64,000 nucleotides of DNA from Pyropia yezoensis (GCA_009829735.1 CM020618.1:11499119-11563118), one strand, 5' to 3'; counted from the stretch's first letter, positions 20,616-31,960 are shown. Made by a program: numbers and translations. The notes: a model not told the origin generated them from the letters alone.

Positions 20616-22405
20616 GACAAGGCCGAGGGGCCGCGCGAGGTCGCGGCGCCCCTGGACGGAGCGGACGCCAAGCTGGGCACAGTCGTGGCGCTGTGCGCAA
20701 CAGTGCCCCCCGCTTCCCCGCTCGGGACATGGAGCGACGGTCGGTGCGAGCCAACCCTGGCGGCACGAACGATGACGACCTCAGTGACGGCGCACATGCA
20801 CTGTCGGCCGCTGCAGGCGAGCGGACGATCGGCAGCGGACTGCGCGCCGGAGCGGTGACGGCGAGCGCGGAGGTCTGGGTGGTGGACAGCGGAGCATCCC
20901 ACCATATGACGGGCAAGCTATCGATGCTGCGACAGGCGGAGCGCATCAGCCCGCTCCGAATCCACATGGCGAATGGAGACACACGCCTGGCCACCCACTC
21001 GGGCAAAGTGCTCATCCACACCACCACCTCGACGGGGACTCAACCGCTGGTGCTGACGAGTGTGCTGGTCGTCCCGGGCTTGGCGACCAATCCGTTCTCT
21101 GTGCCGCGGGCAGCACGCAACGGTGCCCACGTGGCGTTCACGGCGGAGGGCGTCAGCCTCACGGCTGGCGGCCGGGAGTTGGCGCGCGGCCACTCACGCA
21201 GCGGCGTGTACGTCCTGGATCGGCAGGAGGCCGTCGCCATGACCGCACAGGCGGACGACGACAGCATCAAGTGGCATCGCCGGGTCGGCCACGCAGGGGG
21301 GGCTGCGCTGGCTCGCACTCCCGCCGCTGTGGACGGCATGCGCGCGGACACAGCAAACCTGCCCAAGGTGTCGGGGGGCTCGTGCACGCCGTGTGCGGTC
21401 GCCAAGATGACCCGCCTGCCGTTCACGCCGGCCACGGACACCCCCAAGAGGGTGATGGACCTGATCCACACGGACGTGTGCGGGCACATGCCGGTGGAGT
21501 CAACTGGTGGCAGTCGGTACTTCGTCACAGTCATCGACGGGTACTCGCATTACGCCGCAGTAAATGCCCTCCGGTCTAAGGACGAGGCCGGGGCGGCAGT
21601 ACGTAATGCGCTCCTCCAATGGGAACGCGCGACGGGCCACAAGGTCAAGCGGCTGCGGCGCGACGGCGGCGGGGAGTACACCGGACACGAGCTGAGCGAC
21701 TGGCTGCGGGCTAACGGCGTCGACGTCCAGGTGACCGCCCCCGAGACACCCGAGCAGAACAGTGTAGCAGAGCGGTACAACCGCACGCTTGCGGAGAGGG
21801 CTGTCGCTATGATGGAGGACGCTGGATTGCCTAAGGCCATGTGGGCGGAGGCGGTCGGCACGGCCAACTACACGGCCAACCGCATCCCACGCACGGGGGA
21901 GACGAAGACCCCGTTTGAGCTGTTTCGTGGCGGCAAACCGACCGTGGCCAACCTGCGGGCGTTTGGGTGCCGGACGGTTGTGCTGGCCCTCAAGAAAGGA
22001 CGTCGCAAGCTCGACCCTCGCGGGCAGGCCGGCGTCTTGGTCGGCTACTCGCCGACAAGCAAGGCCTACAGAGTGAGAGTCGGGGCCAAGGTCGTCGAAA
22101 GCCGCAACGTTAGGGTTCACGAGGAGGAGTTCCCCGGTCTGTGGGAGCCCACACAACCTGATATTGAGACGGACATGGACAAGGTGCTGGCCGCGTGCCG
22201 CTTGGTGGCGGGAACCGGTTCGGCGCCGTCGGAGCCCGCCGACAAGACTACCGTGGCCGCGGCGACAGATGACACGACGGACGACGAGGAGGAGGGCATC
22301 GCGATGGGTGCCCGCGCAACGCCTGACCGCATGTCGGAGGCGGATGCACGCAAGGAGCCGGATTGGCCGCTGTTCGAGGAGGCCGCCCGGGCCAAGGTCG
22401 ACTAG
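20543..22405 (+). pseudogene. Copia protease and integrase
   Basis: The protease active site is VWVVDSGASHHMTG. Integrase follows: WHRRVGHAG with CTPCAVAKMTRLPF (zinc-binding H2C2-type), DLIHTDVCGHMP (first Asp), YFVTVIDGYSHY, LRRDGGGEYTG (second Asp), and PEQNSVAERYNRTL (Glu). The frame stays open through these domains and ends at a TAG (22403-22405). A second TAG follows at the Trp position of the ENGTW motif just before reverse transcriptase, so both stops are disabling. Confidence 0.9.
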
Positions 22406-23240
22406 CTCTGGGAGAACGGCACGTAGGTACCGGTGCCCCACCACGAGGTCCCGCTCGACGCCAGGATCATCGACACGATGCTCATCTTCGACCGCTATCG
22501 AGACCAGAACGGGAACATTGAGCGGCACAAGGCGCGCAACGTGGCAAAGGGATTCCCGCACGTGGCTGGCCGTGCCTTCACCGAGAAGTGGGCGCCGGTG
22601 GTGCGTCAGACGACGATGCGGACGCTGCTGGCCCTGGTGGCGGCAAACGACTGGCACATGCAGCAGATGAACTTTAAGACCGCCTTCCTCAACGGCACGC
22701 TGAAAGAGGAGCTGTACGTTCGCCAACCGCCGGGATTTGAGCGTGGTGACCCGTCGCGGCTGTGCCGGCTGGTGAAGGCCATCTACGGCCTGAAGCAGGC
22801 AGCGCGGGAGTGGCATCTGGCCTTCATTACCGCGCTGATCGGAGCTGGGTACCGTCGATCTGAGGCCGACCCATGCCAGCTGGTGCAACGTGACGGTGCG
22901 CGCGCGGTGTATATCCTCATATATGTCTACGACTTGCTATTGGTCGGCCACTCGGCGGCAGCGGTGGCTGCGGCAAAGGACGTGGTCGCGGGACATTTCA
23001 AGGCCCGCGACATGGGGGACCCGGCGTGGTTTCTGGGCATGCACATCGCTCGCGATCGAGCGGCGGGCACACTCACCCTTTCGCAGAATCAGTATGCGAA
23101 GACCATCGTGGAGCGGTACGGGCTGGGGAGCGCGAACCCCACGACGCTGCCGATGCTCGTCGGCGCAAAGATGCGCAAGGAGGGGACGTTGCTTGACGGC
23201 GACGCCAAGAGACGCTACCCTGAAGTTATCGGTGCTTTGA
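22406..23240 (+). pseudogene. Copia reverse transcriptase, truncated and catalytically altered
   Basis: It is in the same frame as the integrase. Motifs: HKARNVAKGFPHVAG, WAPVVRQTTMRTLLAL, MNFKTAFLNG, LYVRQPPGFERGD, RLVKAIYGLKQAAREW. Two catalytic positions differ from the family: the first Asp in DVKTAFLNG is Asn here, and YVDD reads YVYD. RNase H is absent because the element is cut at about 23240. Confidence 0.9.
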
Positions 23241-23745
23241 TTCTTTCCGGGGTCGACCCCCACGAGGCAGTAGCGCAGAGACGCGTCGCCCAGATCCAGG
23301 CCCAGTGCCTCTGCCTGGGCCTCTAGGCTGGACGGCGGCCCGCCCTCCCGCTTTGACCTCAGGCCGCGGCGGACGTGCGCGGACGCTTGCGCAACGGACT
23401 CGGCCGCCGTCGCGTCGCGGCTGTGCACAAACACAAGGCCTGCACCGTTGGTCAGCACTGTGATGTTGAACGCCGTCTTGCAGGAGCCCACCCGGGCTTT
23501 GCGCGCCAGCGTCCGCACCGCCTCGGTCTTGGCATCTTTCGACATGTTCCCTGCCAGGCTGGCGTGCACCCACTGCCACCAGCCCTCCTCAGCCAGCCCG
23601 GCCTGGCCAAGCCTCCGCCGCAGCAGCGGCGCCGGCACGTGCGTGTACCGGCAGGTGTGGGGGTGTCCCCGATGCAGCACAGAGATGGCGGCGTGGCCGC
23701 GCGTCGCCAGCATGGCCTGCACTTCGAGCAGCAACGGCAAGAATC
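23241..23745 (-). pseudogene. Fanzor nuclease fragment with the TDGVS-like motif and RuvC-I
   Basis: About 168 residues. It begins FLPLLLEVQAMLATRG, as in the wedge region of Fanzor proteins, continues HASLAGNMSKDAKTEAVRTL, then VLTNGAGLVFVHSR (equivalent to the conserved TDGVSVSV strand), and ends CLVGVDPGKN, the RuvC-I motif with its catalytic Asp (codon 23252-23254). A DIRS-like element adjoins the upstream side and a Copia element the downstream side. Its frame matches the N-terminal fragment: the intervening 5,529 bp are divisible by three. Confidence 0.8.
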
Positions 23746-24240
23746 GCCCACTTTCCCCTCCCAGTACAAGGCTGTTAACTTGCCCTGTTCCGAGGAGGGG
23801 AGGCCCGAGCGCGCGTGGCAGCTGTAAGCCGCTGCCGGCGGCCTGGACCGTTTCGCTGGGCGTCCGACCACCGCGGGCGCCGGCGGGGCGGCGGCACGAC
23901 TGGCGGTACCCCCCCCCCGGCGGCCGTCCGGCTCTCCCGTCACAGCGAGCCGTTTCGGTAGCGCGGCGGCGGCAGTTACGGCGGCGACGGGGCTGCGGCG
24001 GCGGTGGCGGAAGCGCCAGGCGGTACGGCAGGGCGCACGCGGCCCCGCCGCACGCGCCCCACCCCGGCGGGCACCCTCTCCCCCGGACCCCCCCCCCCCC
24101 CCCCCCTCCCCGCGGACTCGCCCCGCCGCGCGGCAACGTGGCGGGCGGGCGGGCGCCATCGAGCACGGGGGCGCCCATAAGGAGCAATCGGGCCGACCCC
24201 GCCAGCCGACCAGCGGGCGGCAACGTCCTTCTTGCCGCTT
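23746..24240 (+). repeat. Left direct repeat A1 of the DIRS-like element
   Basis: It is 495 bp and roughly 90% or more alike A2 by eye, with matching start (gcccactttcccc) and end (cttgccgctt). It contains a run of about 20 C near 24089-24106, much shorter than in A2. Confidence 0.85.
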
Positions 24241-24347
24241 GCGCGACGAAAAGGACTTCCAGGCTGCCTTTTGCGGCCTTGCCTTGACGCGGCCTGCGCG
24301 CCGAAATCGGTGTGGGCATGGGCGAGGACTGAGACACGGCGTCCCCC

Positions 24348-25362
24348 GTGGGCCCTGTGACCCGGGCCGAGCTGACGGCCTTCCAGGGGCGGATTGATGA
24401 GCGTCTGGGGGAGATCCTGTTTTTGGCCAGGACCGGGCAGCTCGGGAGTGGAACCCCCACGGCGGAGCAGTCGCATTCGGCGGCTGCCACACAAGCTCCG
24501 GAAGGAGGCGCCTCCGGTAACAGGGGCGCCCCGCCCGACCCCAAGCGCAACGAAGAAGATGTTAGCGGCGGTGGGGGGACCAGCGGCGAGGCCCGAAGGG
24601 CGACGGGGCGTCCAGGCGGGGCCGGCCCGGGTGCCGGGCGTCGCACGAACGAGGATAGGGCCGACGGCTACACAGACGGCGAGCAGGCTAGCGAAAGGGA
24701 CTCCCTGCTTAGCGGGCTCGGCGGCGGCGAGGCTGGGCGGTTCATCACGGTGCACACCCGTGCCGCCCGCCGCGGGGCCATCGTGTATCACCCCGACGGA
24801 TTTGACGACCCGGAGCTCCCCGCCGCCGACGAAATCATCTGCGCGGGCCGCCGGCTTTCCTGTGCCGTTCGAGCCTGCCGACGCCCGTTATCTCTCCCGG
24901 TTCAAGGACGGCAGCCCGCAGTTTCACGAGGCTTCGTTCGCCTACCAGGTCGCCGCCTGGACGCAAGAGCTGTCAAACGCAGCGGGCACCCTCTACCACG
25001 AGCGGGACACTTACAGCGCGCAAGGCCTGGCCGACCGGCTCGCCGGCGCGGCCGTCGCCAGCCGCCAGCTGTTCCACCTCGCAACGGCCCAGTACGACTC
25101 CCTTGAGTACAAGCAGCGGGACCCGGTCGGCGCGGAGATGTACTGCAGCACCGAGGCGGTGCCCTGGAGCACCTTGCGGGGCCCCAAGGGGCGCCTCTGG
25201 CTGTCTACCGTGGCCCGCGACGAGGTCAAGATCAACATCAAGACCGCCGCCGAGGAGCGAGCGAATAAGCACCGCGGCCACAAGAACAACCCGGGCGGGA
25301 ACAACAACACCGACGCGACCGCCACCCCAGGGGGCAGGGCCAAGCGCCTCGCCAAGGCCTAG
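24348..25362 (+). pseudogene. Gag-like ORF of the DIRS-like element
   Basis: The product starts in one frame (GRFITVHTRAARRGAIVYHP) and continues after about 24860 in the next frame (FEPADARYLSRFKDGS, HEASFAYQVAAWTQELSNAAG, ERDTYSAQGLADRLAGAAVA). It ends in a basic tail (RANKHRGHKNNPGG). The position before reverse transcriptase and the helical middle followed by a basic tail fit the first ORF of DIRS-like elements. I see no zinc knuckle. The frameshift shows decay. Confidence 0.6.
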
Positions 25363-25583
25363 CTGACGGCCGCAGCAGCGGCCGCGACCGCGGCCGCCGG
25401 GGGCGGCGGGGGCGGTGGGGGAGGAGGCGGCGGTGGAGGCCCCAAGGGCTCACGCCGTACGTTTTGGGGCGGCCCCAAGGGGGGGTGGCTTCGCACCTGG
25501 GCGCCAAGTAGCTCGAAGCCCCGTCGCCCGGGGGGGCACCCCAACCCCAGCCGACGGATACCCCGCCGCCGGGCGACCCGCCG

Positions 25584-27404
25584 GTGAAGCCCTTCGTGGC
25601 AACCCGGTGGGCCATCAAGCAGTGGCGGGCACTGAGGGCATCCCGCTGGGTTACCCGCACGATCCTGCAAGACGTGCAGATACCCTGGACCAAGGAGCCC
25701 CCGCGCTACCGCAGTCGAGGCTACTCTCTCAACCAGAAGGACGAGGAGTGCGTCAAGGAGGAGGTGATGCGGTGGTTGACCGCTGGGTACCTGCGGGAGG
25801 TGACGGAGGCCGAGGCGGCGGAGGCGCACTGTGTGGTGGGCGCCTTCGTCACCCACGACGCGGGCAAGCCGCGTCTGATGGTGGACTACCGCCACCCAAA
25901 CGGCTACATGGAACCGCGGTGCTTCAAGTACGAAACGCTGTGGGATCTGGCGCCGGGCCTGGCTCCGGACGATCACCTCATCTCCTGGGATGTGGCCGAC
26001 GCGTTCCACCACCTGCGTATCCAGCCGATGGACCAGCCCTCCCTGGCGTACACCAACTGCGGCCGGACGTTTGTGCCAGTGTCGATGCCCTTCGGCCTTG
26101 CCGTGGCGCCGTACACCTGGACGAAGGTGTGCGGCCCCGTCGTGGCGCACCTGCGGGAGCTCGGCTTCGTGCTGACGGCGTACGTACACGAATTTGGAGG
26201 GCGGCCTCCGGTCCCCCGTCCGGGGCGCCCCGCGACCAAGAAGGACGCGCAACGGGGGTGGTGGACGGCCGAGCGGCTGCTGACCTCGCTGGGCCTGCGG
26301 GTCCACAAGAGCAAAGGGGAGCGGGAAGGGACCACGGTCCTGCCCCTGCTGGGCAACGTGGTCGACACCAAGCGGGGGGTCTTCCGGCTGCAGCCGTCCC
26401 GGGTACAGAAGATCTAGACGATTGCGGCCGCGTTGCTGCGGCACGCGGCCAAGCACCGCCGCTGGGTGCGACTGGGGACTCTCCGGTCGTTCTGCGGGAC
26501 GGCGATCTCGACTACGCTTTCCATTCCCCAGGCGCGATACCGGACCAAGTTCCTCTTTGCCGCAATGCGCCCGCTGCTGCAGACGTACGGGCCGCGGCGT
26601 CCCGCCGGGCGCGATCTCCGGCTGGGGCATCAAGCGCTCGCGGACCTACGCTGGTGGGCCAAGCTGACGGACCTGGCTCTCCTGGGCCGGGCGCTCTGGC
26701 CCGCCGAGGACGATGCCGGGATGCACACCGACGCCTCCCTCACGGGTTGGGGGGCAACGTGAAACGGGACGGTGCCAGCCCGGGGCTTCTACGCCCCGGA
26801 GCGTCGCCACGCGAATATCAACATGCACGAGCTGGCGACCGTGCGGCTGGGATTGCTGTCCTTCGTCCCGCAGCTGCTGACCGGCGGGACCGTCTTGCGC
26901 CTGATGATGGACTCGCTGGCCAGCGTCCATGTGATCAACAATGGGACCTCCAAGTCGGACGCGATGATGGTGGATCTAAGACGACTGCAGGCGGTCTGCG
27001 ATGCGCACGGCGTGCACCTGCGCGCGTCCCACCTGCCGTCGGCCGCGAACCACGTGGCGGACAAGCTCTACAGGACATGGGACAGCACGGACTGGTCGCT
27101 TTCCGACGCCGCCTTCCAGCGGTTCGGAACGGTCTACAGGCCGCACACCCTGGACCTCTTCGCCACGAGCGAGAACCGCAAGTGCGGCCGCTTCTACTCG
27201 GCCACCGCCAATTCGGGCACCGCCGGCGTCAATGCCTTCAGCCAAAGCTGGCGGGACGAGAACTGCTGGTGCATCCCGCGCTTCCAGATGCTGGGCCTCG
27301 TGGTGGCCAAGGTCATCCGGCGCCGGGCGACCGCCACCCTGATCGCGCCGGTCTGGCGCGCCCGGAGATGGTGGCCCCAGGCGGTCGCGGCATGCGATGC
27401 CTAG
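25584..27404 (+). pseudogene. Reverse transcriptase and RNase H of the DIRS-like element
   Basis: RT motifs: GKPRLMVDYRHPNGYM, HLISWDVADAFHHLRI (catalytic Asp present), VSMPFGLAVAPYTWTK. The YVDD box reads AYVHEFGG, so both catalytic aspartates of that motif are lost. After a TAG (26415-26417) the same frame resumes with AAALLRHAAKHRRW. RNase H follows (MHTDASLTGWGAT, then TGA at 26760-26762 at a Trp position; NMHELATVRLGLLSF; LMMDSLASVHVINNG). The C-terminal HTLDLFATSENRKCGRFYS motif is typical of DIRS elements. It ends at TAG 27402-27404. Confidence 0.85.
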
Positions 27405-27589
27405 AAGGTGCTGCCAGCGGCGGAAGGGGTCTTCACCCACGGGACCAGGGACACGCCGGCTCCCCGCCCGAAGTGGGAGGTCACGGCGTTCCGGTTCCAC
27501 AGCGACGGCGCGATCCCGTCCCCCGTCGCGTCCGCTGGTAGCGGCTTTGCGACCGAGTAACGGGTGCGCGGCTCGGGACCGGTGCCGGC

Positions 27590-28501
27590 GTGACGGAAGG
27601 AGCTGCCCTCCTCGAGGCCGCCCATCGGCCCGCGACGGCGGTCAAGTACGTCAACGGGTGGGAGCGCTTTGCGGAGAACTGCGCGAAGGCGCGGTTCAGC
27701 CCATTGCCGGAGGCCCCGGAGACGCTGGTGCGCTACCTTGGCCACGTCAAGGCATTGGGTACCGTCGCCGCCTGGTCGCTGGGGAGCCGACTCGCGCCCA
27801 TCGCCGCGGTTCACGCCCTGGCGGGCCACCCTAGCCCCACCCAAGACAGCGTGGTGAAGCAGGCGAAGCGGGGCTATGCTCGCACGCACACGGTGGAGGC
27901 GGATGGGCGGCCCGAGCTGCGCGGCCCGCTCCCGGCGGCGGCCGTGGACGCCTTCTTGGGCCTCTGGCCTACGGCGCCCCCCGACCTGCGTTGCGAGATC
28001 GCCGGTCTATCCCTGGCCTTCCTGCTGCTCAAGCGGCCGGGGGCGGCGTCGCACAAGCGCGCCCTGGACGTCTTCCCGACGCGCCGGGGCCTGCAGGTGC
28101 AGGTCCCGGATTATAAGATGGCCGTCCTCAAGGATGGCGACCGCATCGCCTACACCGTCCCCACGGCTGCGGTCGGCTGGAGGTCCGACCGCCCGCTGCG
28201 CATCATCCGCGCGCATTGGAGGGCGCACGTCGCGGCCGGCCGGCCGCGCAACGAGCGCCTCTTTGGCCTGGCCGGCACGGTTCAGGCCTTGCCGGCGGGC
28301 GTCGTCACCCGCTGGATGCGGGACCTCCTCGTGCTTGCGCCGACGCCGGCCCCGCTGGGTACCAAGTGGTCGGGCCTCTTCTTGCGGGCCGGCGCGGCGT
28401 CGGAGGCGCACGCGCTGGGATAGCGCGATGCGCTGATCCGGCAGCAGATGGGACTGTCGGACATCAAGGTGGCGTACCGCCACTACATCGACGCCACCTA
28501 G
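27590..28501 (+). pseudogene. Tyrosine recombinase of the DIRS-like element
   Basis: An N-terminal core-binding part (RPATAVKYVNGWERFAENC, EAPETLVRYLGHV) precedes the catalytic part: LAFLLLKRPGAASHKRALDV around the first catalytic position, KWSGLFLRAGAASEAHALG at the HxxR box, and VAYRHYIDAT with the putative nucleophile Tyr. The His of HxxR is not evident and the first Arg site reads Lys-Arg. A TAG at 28421-28423 interrupts the frame between HxxR and Tyr; the frame ends at TAG 28499-28501. Confidence 0.8.
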
Positions 28502-28590
28502 GCGGCGTCGTCGGCAGCCTGGAGCTGGTTTGGGCGCTGCGCGCCCCGGAAGCGACGCGACTCGCCGCCCCCATCTCCGACTTCATGGAA

Positions 28591-28614
28591 CACATTCCCA
28601 GCTACCCCGGTTAT
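28591..28614 (+). repeat. Repeat B1 of the DIRS-like element
   Basis: The 24 bp ending gctaccccggttat recur at the element's right end (29251-29274) with about four differences. Here they lie directly before A2, as B1 should. Confidence 0.65.
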
Positions 28615-28950
28615 GCCCACTTTCCCCTTCCAGGACAAGGCTGTTAACTGGCCCGGTTCCGAGGAGGAGAGGCCCCAGCGCGCGTGGCGGCTGTAAGCCG
28701 CTGCCGGCTGCCCAGACCGTCTCGCTTGGCGTCCAACCACCGCGGGCGGCGGTGGGGCGGCGGCACGACTGGCAGTACCCTCCCCCCGGCGGCCGTCCGG
28801 CTCTCCCGTCACGGCGAGCCGTTTCGGTAGCGCGGCGGCGGCAGTTACGGCGGCGACGTGGCTGCGGCGGCGGTGGTGGAAGCGCCAGGCGGTACGGCAG
28901 GGCGCGTGCGGCCCCGCCGCACGCGCCCCACCCCGGCGAACACCCTCCCC

Positions 28951-28983
<33 letters not shown>

Positions 28984-29111
28984 ACACGCCCCGCCGCGCG
29001 GCAACGTGGCGGGCGGGCGGGCGCCAGCGAGCACCGGGGCGGCCATAAGGGGCGGTCGGGCCGACCCCGCCAGCCGACCAGCGGGCGGCAACGGCCTTCT
29101 TCTTGCCGCTT
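28615..29111 (+). repeat. Right direct repeat A2 of the DIRS-like element
   Basis: This 497-bp copy matches A1 from gcccactttcccc to cttgccgctt. It contains a run of about 40 C near 28942-28981. The adjoining B2 tail (29112-29274) completes the element. Confidence 0.85.
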
Positions 29112-29274
29112 CCTCGTTCTTCCCCGCGCCGTCTTCTCGGCGCGCTTCCACGCGGGCTGTCACGCCCTGTGGTCTTGGTCTGTATACCTTACTAGTGCAG
29201 TAGTGTAGTCCCTCTCCATGCTCAATTAAAACTGCTAGCGTAAATTGGCACACACACCCCGCTACCCCGGTTAT

Positions 29275-31068
29275 ACTGCCAGTACGCCACCCGCTGTGCC
29301 TCGCCGAGCGTGATGGCGAGCACCTTTCCCTGCCGCAGCCTCTTGTCTGCCAACACCTCCATATTCAGACATTTGTCAAACGCCGCCCGCAAGGCTTGGT
29401 GCACGTGCGCCCGTGCGCGCTGCGGCACAGCGGACGGCCAGTCGCGGTCGTGCACCGTGCACGACAGCGCGAGCAGCGCCGCCGCCACTTTGGCGGCCCC
29501 GTGCGCCTGGACACCGCCCCACTTTGGCGATTCCGCTGCTGTGTTGGTGAGAGGAGCAACCGCCAGTGCGTCCGCAACGAGCACCCCCGCCAGCCGTTTC
29601 ACTGCTCGCGGCACCGCCCGAGCCACCACGATGGACGTCGTTGTCGCCACCGTCGTGAACGCGGCCGTTTCTGCAGGACCGAGGAGTTTCTTGTTGCACG
29701 GCGGCGTCGTGACCGCGCAGAACGCGGCGGCCGCGTCCACAATGGCCCGCCAAATGCCCACCTCTGGCGCCATGCTTACGTCTGGTGCCGACCGCTGGTG
29801 GTCGGGTGTGCACAGACACGACTCTCTCATGTCTGCCAGCCGCCCGCACTGGTAGGCCCCCCTGCACGACATGACGGCCGCCATCCAATTTCAGGCGCAC
29901 GCCTTGTTATCGGAGAGGTCGTCCACGGGAGACGAGGCCATGAATGCGCGCACGTCCCCGGCTGCGGCCGCCCAAAGGCTGCGCTCTGCCCCCTCCAGCG
30001 CCTTCACGATAAGCATCCTGTGATTTGTGCGGGCCTCGGCAACCGTTCCAGCTCGTGCTGCAGCCGCGCGGATGCAGCAGACGCGCCGGCGTCCCGCTTG
30101 ACAAACCGCGCCCAGATCGGGGGGCGGCCGCCGGCCACTTTGCGTCTCGGCCGCCAGCCCCGTTGCACGTGGTGGCGATCAAAAAGCACTCGCAGCGGCA
30201 CCAGCGTGGACGCGTACACCCTTTGCTTTCCGATGGCGTCGGGGTCTGGGGCAGACGCGCTCACTCCCGAGTCCCCGGTGTACGCCGTCGCCGCGCTCAC
30301 CGGCCGCTGGTTCTTTGGGCACGCGCGGGACCCACTGGTGTGGCCCGTCGCGCGAGACGCGCGGCACTGCGGCGGTTCATGGGACGAGGCACGCGGAACG
30401 CCCGCGGCGGCCTTGGCTCTGGCAGCCGTCGTCTCGGCCTTGCGCGCCTTCACGCGCGCAGTGTGGGCCGCCTCTTCTGCTGCCGACGCCTCGCAGTCGT
30501 CACGCTTGTGCCCCAGCACACCGCATGCCGTGCAGTGCGCGGTGTAGTGGTGGCCCGTCTCGCGGCACAAGCTGCACCTGCGCGGCCCTCTCTTGCGTGT
30601 GCCCGCCTGCTGCGACTCGGTGGGCGTTTGCGACGCGGCCGGCAGCGCGCGTTCCGGCGGCACTGCGCGGGCCGAACGACCCGCCGTGGCCTCTGCGGCC
30701 GCGGCCGCCGCCACAGCAGCGCGCTTCATCAGCACGTCCGCGCCTTCGATGCGCACGGACTGTCCGTGCACGCACGTGGCTACGGCCGCTGCCAGCTCGC
30801 GCGCCGCGTCTGCCGCGCGCGTGCCCTGCCGCAGCGCCTCTGCGCGCACGTCAGAGTCTGGTGGGGTGTCCTCGACGGGCGGAAACTCCAGCAGCTCGCG
30901 CAGCGTCTGTCGCATGTGTGGCAGAGGGGCTGCGTCCACCTGCAGCTGTGCCGCGGCGGCGGTGGCGGACGCCACTTCCAGCTGTGCCGCCGCCGCCGCT
31001 GCGGCTGCCGCCGCACGGCGCCGCAGGCCCGCCATCAACCCGCCGGCCTTGGCACCGCGCGACACCAT
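29275..31068 (-). pseudogene. Fanzor nuclease, N-terminal fragment with zinc knuckles
   Basis: From the ATG at 31068: an Ala-rich helical segment, TLRELLEFPPVEDTPPDSDV, then two adjoining CCHC-like knuckles at about residues 165-192 (CSLCRETGH..., CTACGVLGHKRDDC), and GWRPRRKVAGGRPPIWARF. A one-base frameshift near 30020 moves the reading to the frame RTNHRMLIVKALEGAERSLW, a TGA lies at 29891-29893, and the frame continues to KVLAITLGEAQRVAYWQ, which meets FLPLLLEVQ of the next fragment in register. Placing this piece in the Fanzor gene rests on strand, order and frame continuity across the DIRS-like element; the N-terminal sequence itself is not diagnostic. Confidence 0.6.
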
Positions 31069-31299
31069 GCTGTGCGCGGTGACAGGCGCACACGTCTCCG
31101 GCCGCGCTCGGCCGAGCCGGACGCCGTGCTGCGCCTCCGCCCGACTGCCGACGGTACCGCCTTGCCGTGCGCACCGGCAGTCGGGGCAGCGCTTTCATAG
31201 ACTTGAGAGCCTCCGAGGGCCTCGCGCGAGGGGTGGGCACAGGTGACGACGACGCTTGCACAGCACCACGCGCTTTGCGTGTGACGGGAGCGCCGCGCT

Positions 31300-31960
31300 C
31301 ACGCGGCGGACCCGGTGTGGTCCGAACCTAGTTTGATTGGGTGGTATACATCAGATGTGCACTTGTCACCGAAGGCAGAGTCCGCCACACGCCAGTCTGG
31401 GAGTGCGCACAGCCAGCGATCATACTCGGCAGACCCGGTATGGTTCGACTCTGGTTCGGTTGGGTGCTACACATCAGATGTGCACCCGGCTGACCCAGTC
31501 TGCTCCGACCCCGGTTTGGTTGCGTAGTATACATTAGAGATGCACTCACCGACGGAGTCGAAGTGGGTCAGAAGCGGGTTGGAGAGTGCCCACAGCCAAC
31601 TGTGACACTGTGCGTGGCAGTCGGACACGGTCTGGTCCGACTCCGGATTGGTTGGGTGGTATACATCAGATGTGCACTCGCCGGTCAAAGCAAAAGTGGT
31701 CAGCATCATGTCGGGGAGTACCCACAGCTACCTGTGAGACCGTCTGACAAAGTCCGGTCTGACCCCGTTTTGGTTGGGTGGTTTACATCAGATGTGCACA
31801 CGCTGACCGAGTCAAAGTGGGTCAGAAACGGGTTGGGGAGTGCCCACAGCCACCTGTGAGACCGTCTGACCCAGTCTGGTCCGACCTCGGTTTGGTTTGG
31901 TAGTGTATATCAGATGTACACTCGCCCTTTGGTGTGCTGAAATGGTCCACACATGGTCGC
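31300..31960. repeat. ~125-bp tandem repeat, left copy
   Basis: About five degenerate units share cagtctggtccgac, ggtttggttgggtggtatac, atcagatgtgcac, agtcaaagtgggtcagaaac and gagtgcccacagcc. The same family recurs at 35850-36190, so it flanks the ATPase and protease genes on both sides in the same orientation. Confidence 0.9.

Larger units (their letters stand above)
19196..23240 (+). mobile_element. Truncated Copia LTR retrotransposon
   Basis: Order from left: probable 5' LTR, primer-binding site, gag, protease, integrase, reverse transcriptase. It stops in the palm-to-RNase H connection (YPEVIGALI) at about 23240, where Fanzor sequence on the opposite strand begins; RNase H and the 3' LTR are missing. 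It separates two fragments of the Fanzor gene. The left boundary rests on a TGT...ACA LTR reading and could be off by tens of bases. Confidence 0.85.
23746..29274 (+). mobile_element. DIRS/Ngaro-like tyrosine-recombinase retrotransposon
   Basis: Order: direct repeat A1, gag-like ORF, reverse transcriptase with RNase H, tyrosine recombinase, short repeat B1, direct repeat A2, tail B2. The arrangement A1-ORFs-B1-A2-B2 is the split direct repeat typical of Ngaro/PAT-like elements. A1 starts gcccactttcccc, as A2 does. B1 (ending 28614) and the element's right end (29274) both end gctaccccggttat. No target duplication is seen, as expected for recombinase insertion. Every ORF carries stops or altered catalytic residues, so this copy is dead. 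It lies within the Fanzor gene. Confidence 0.85.

Noticed and set aside
21500..22888. 462-codon minus-strand ORF opposite Copia pol
   Set aside because: It is a shadow of the integrase and RT frame; the plus frame holds all conserved motifs.
22937..24646. A single 569-residue minus-strand protein
   Set aside because: Only the part from 23241 to 23745 is Fanzor-like. Upstream is DIRS repeat A1 and element sequence; downstream is Copia antisense.
29310..31200. Plus-strand ORFs of up to 391 codons
   Set aside because: They are shadows of the minus-strand zinc-knuckle and Fanzor N-terminal frames.
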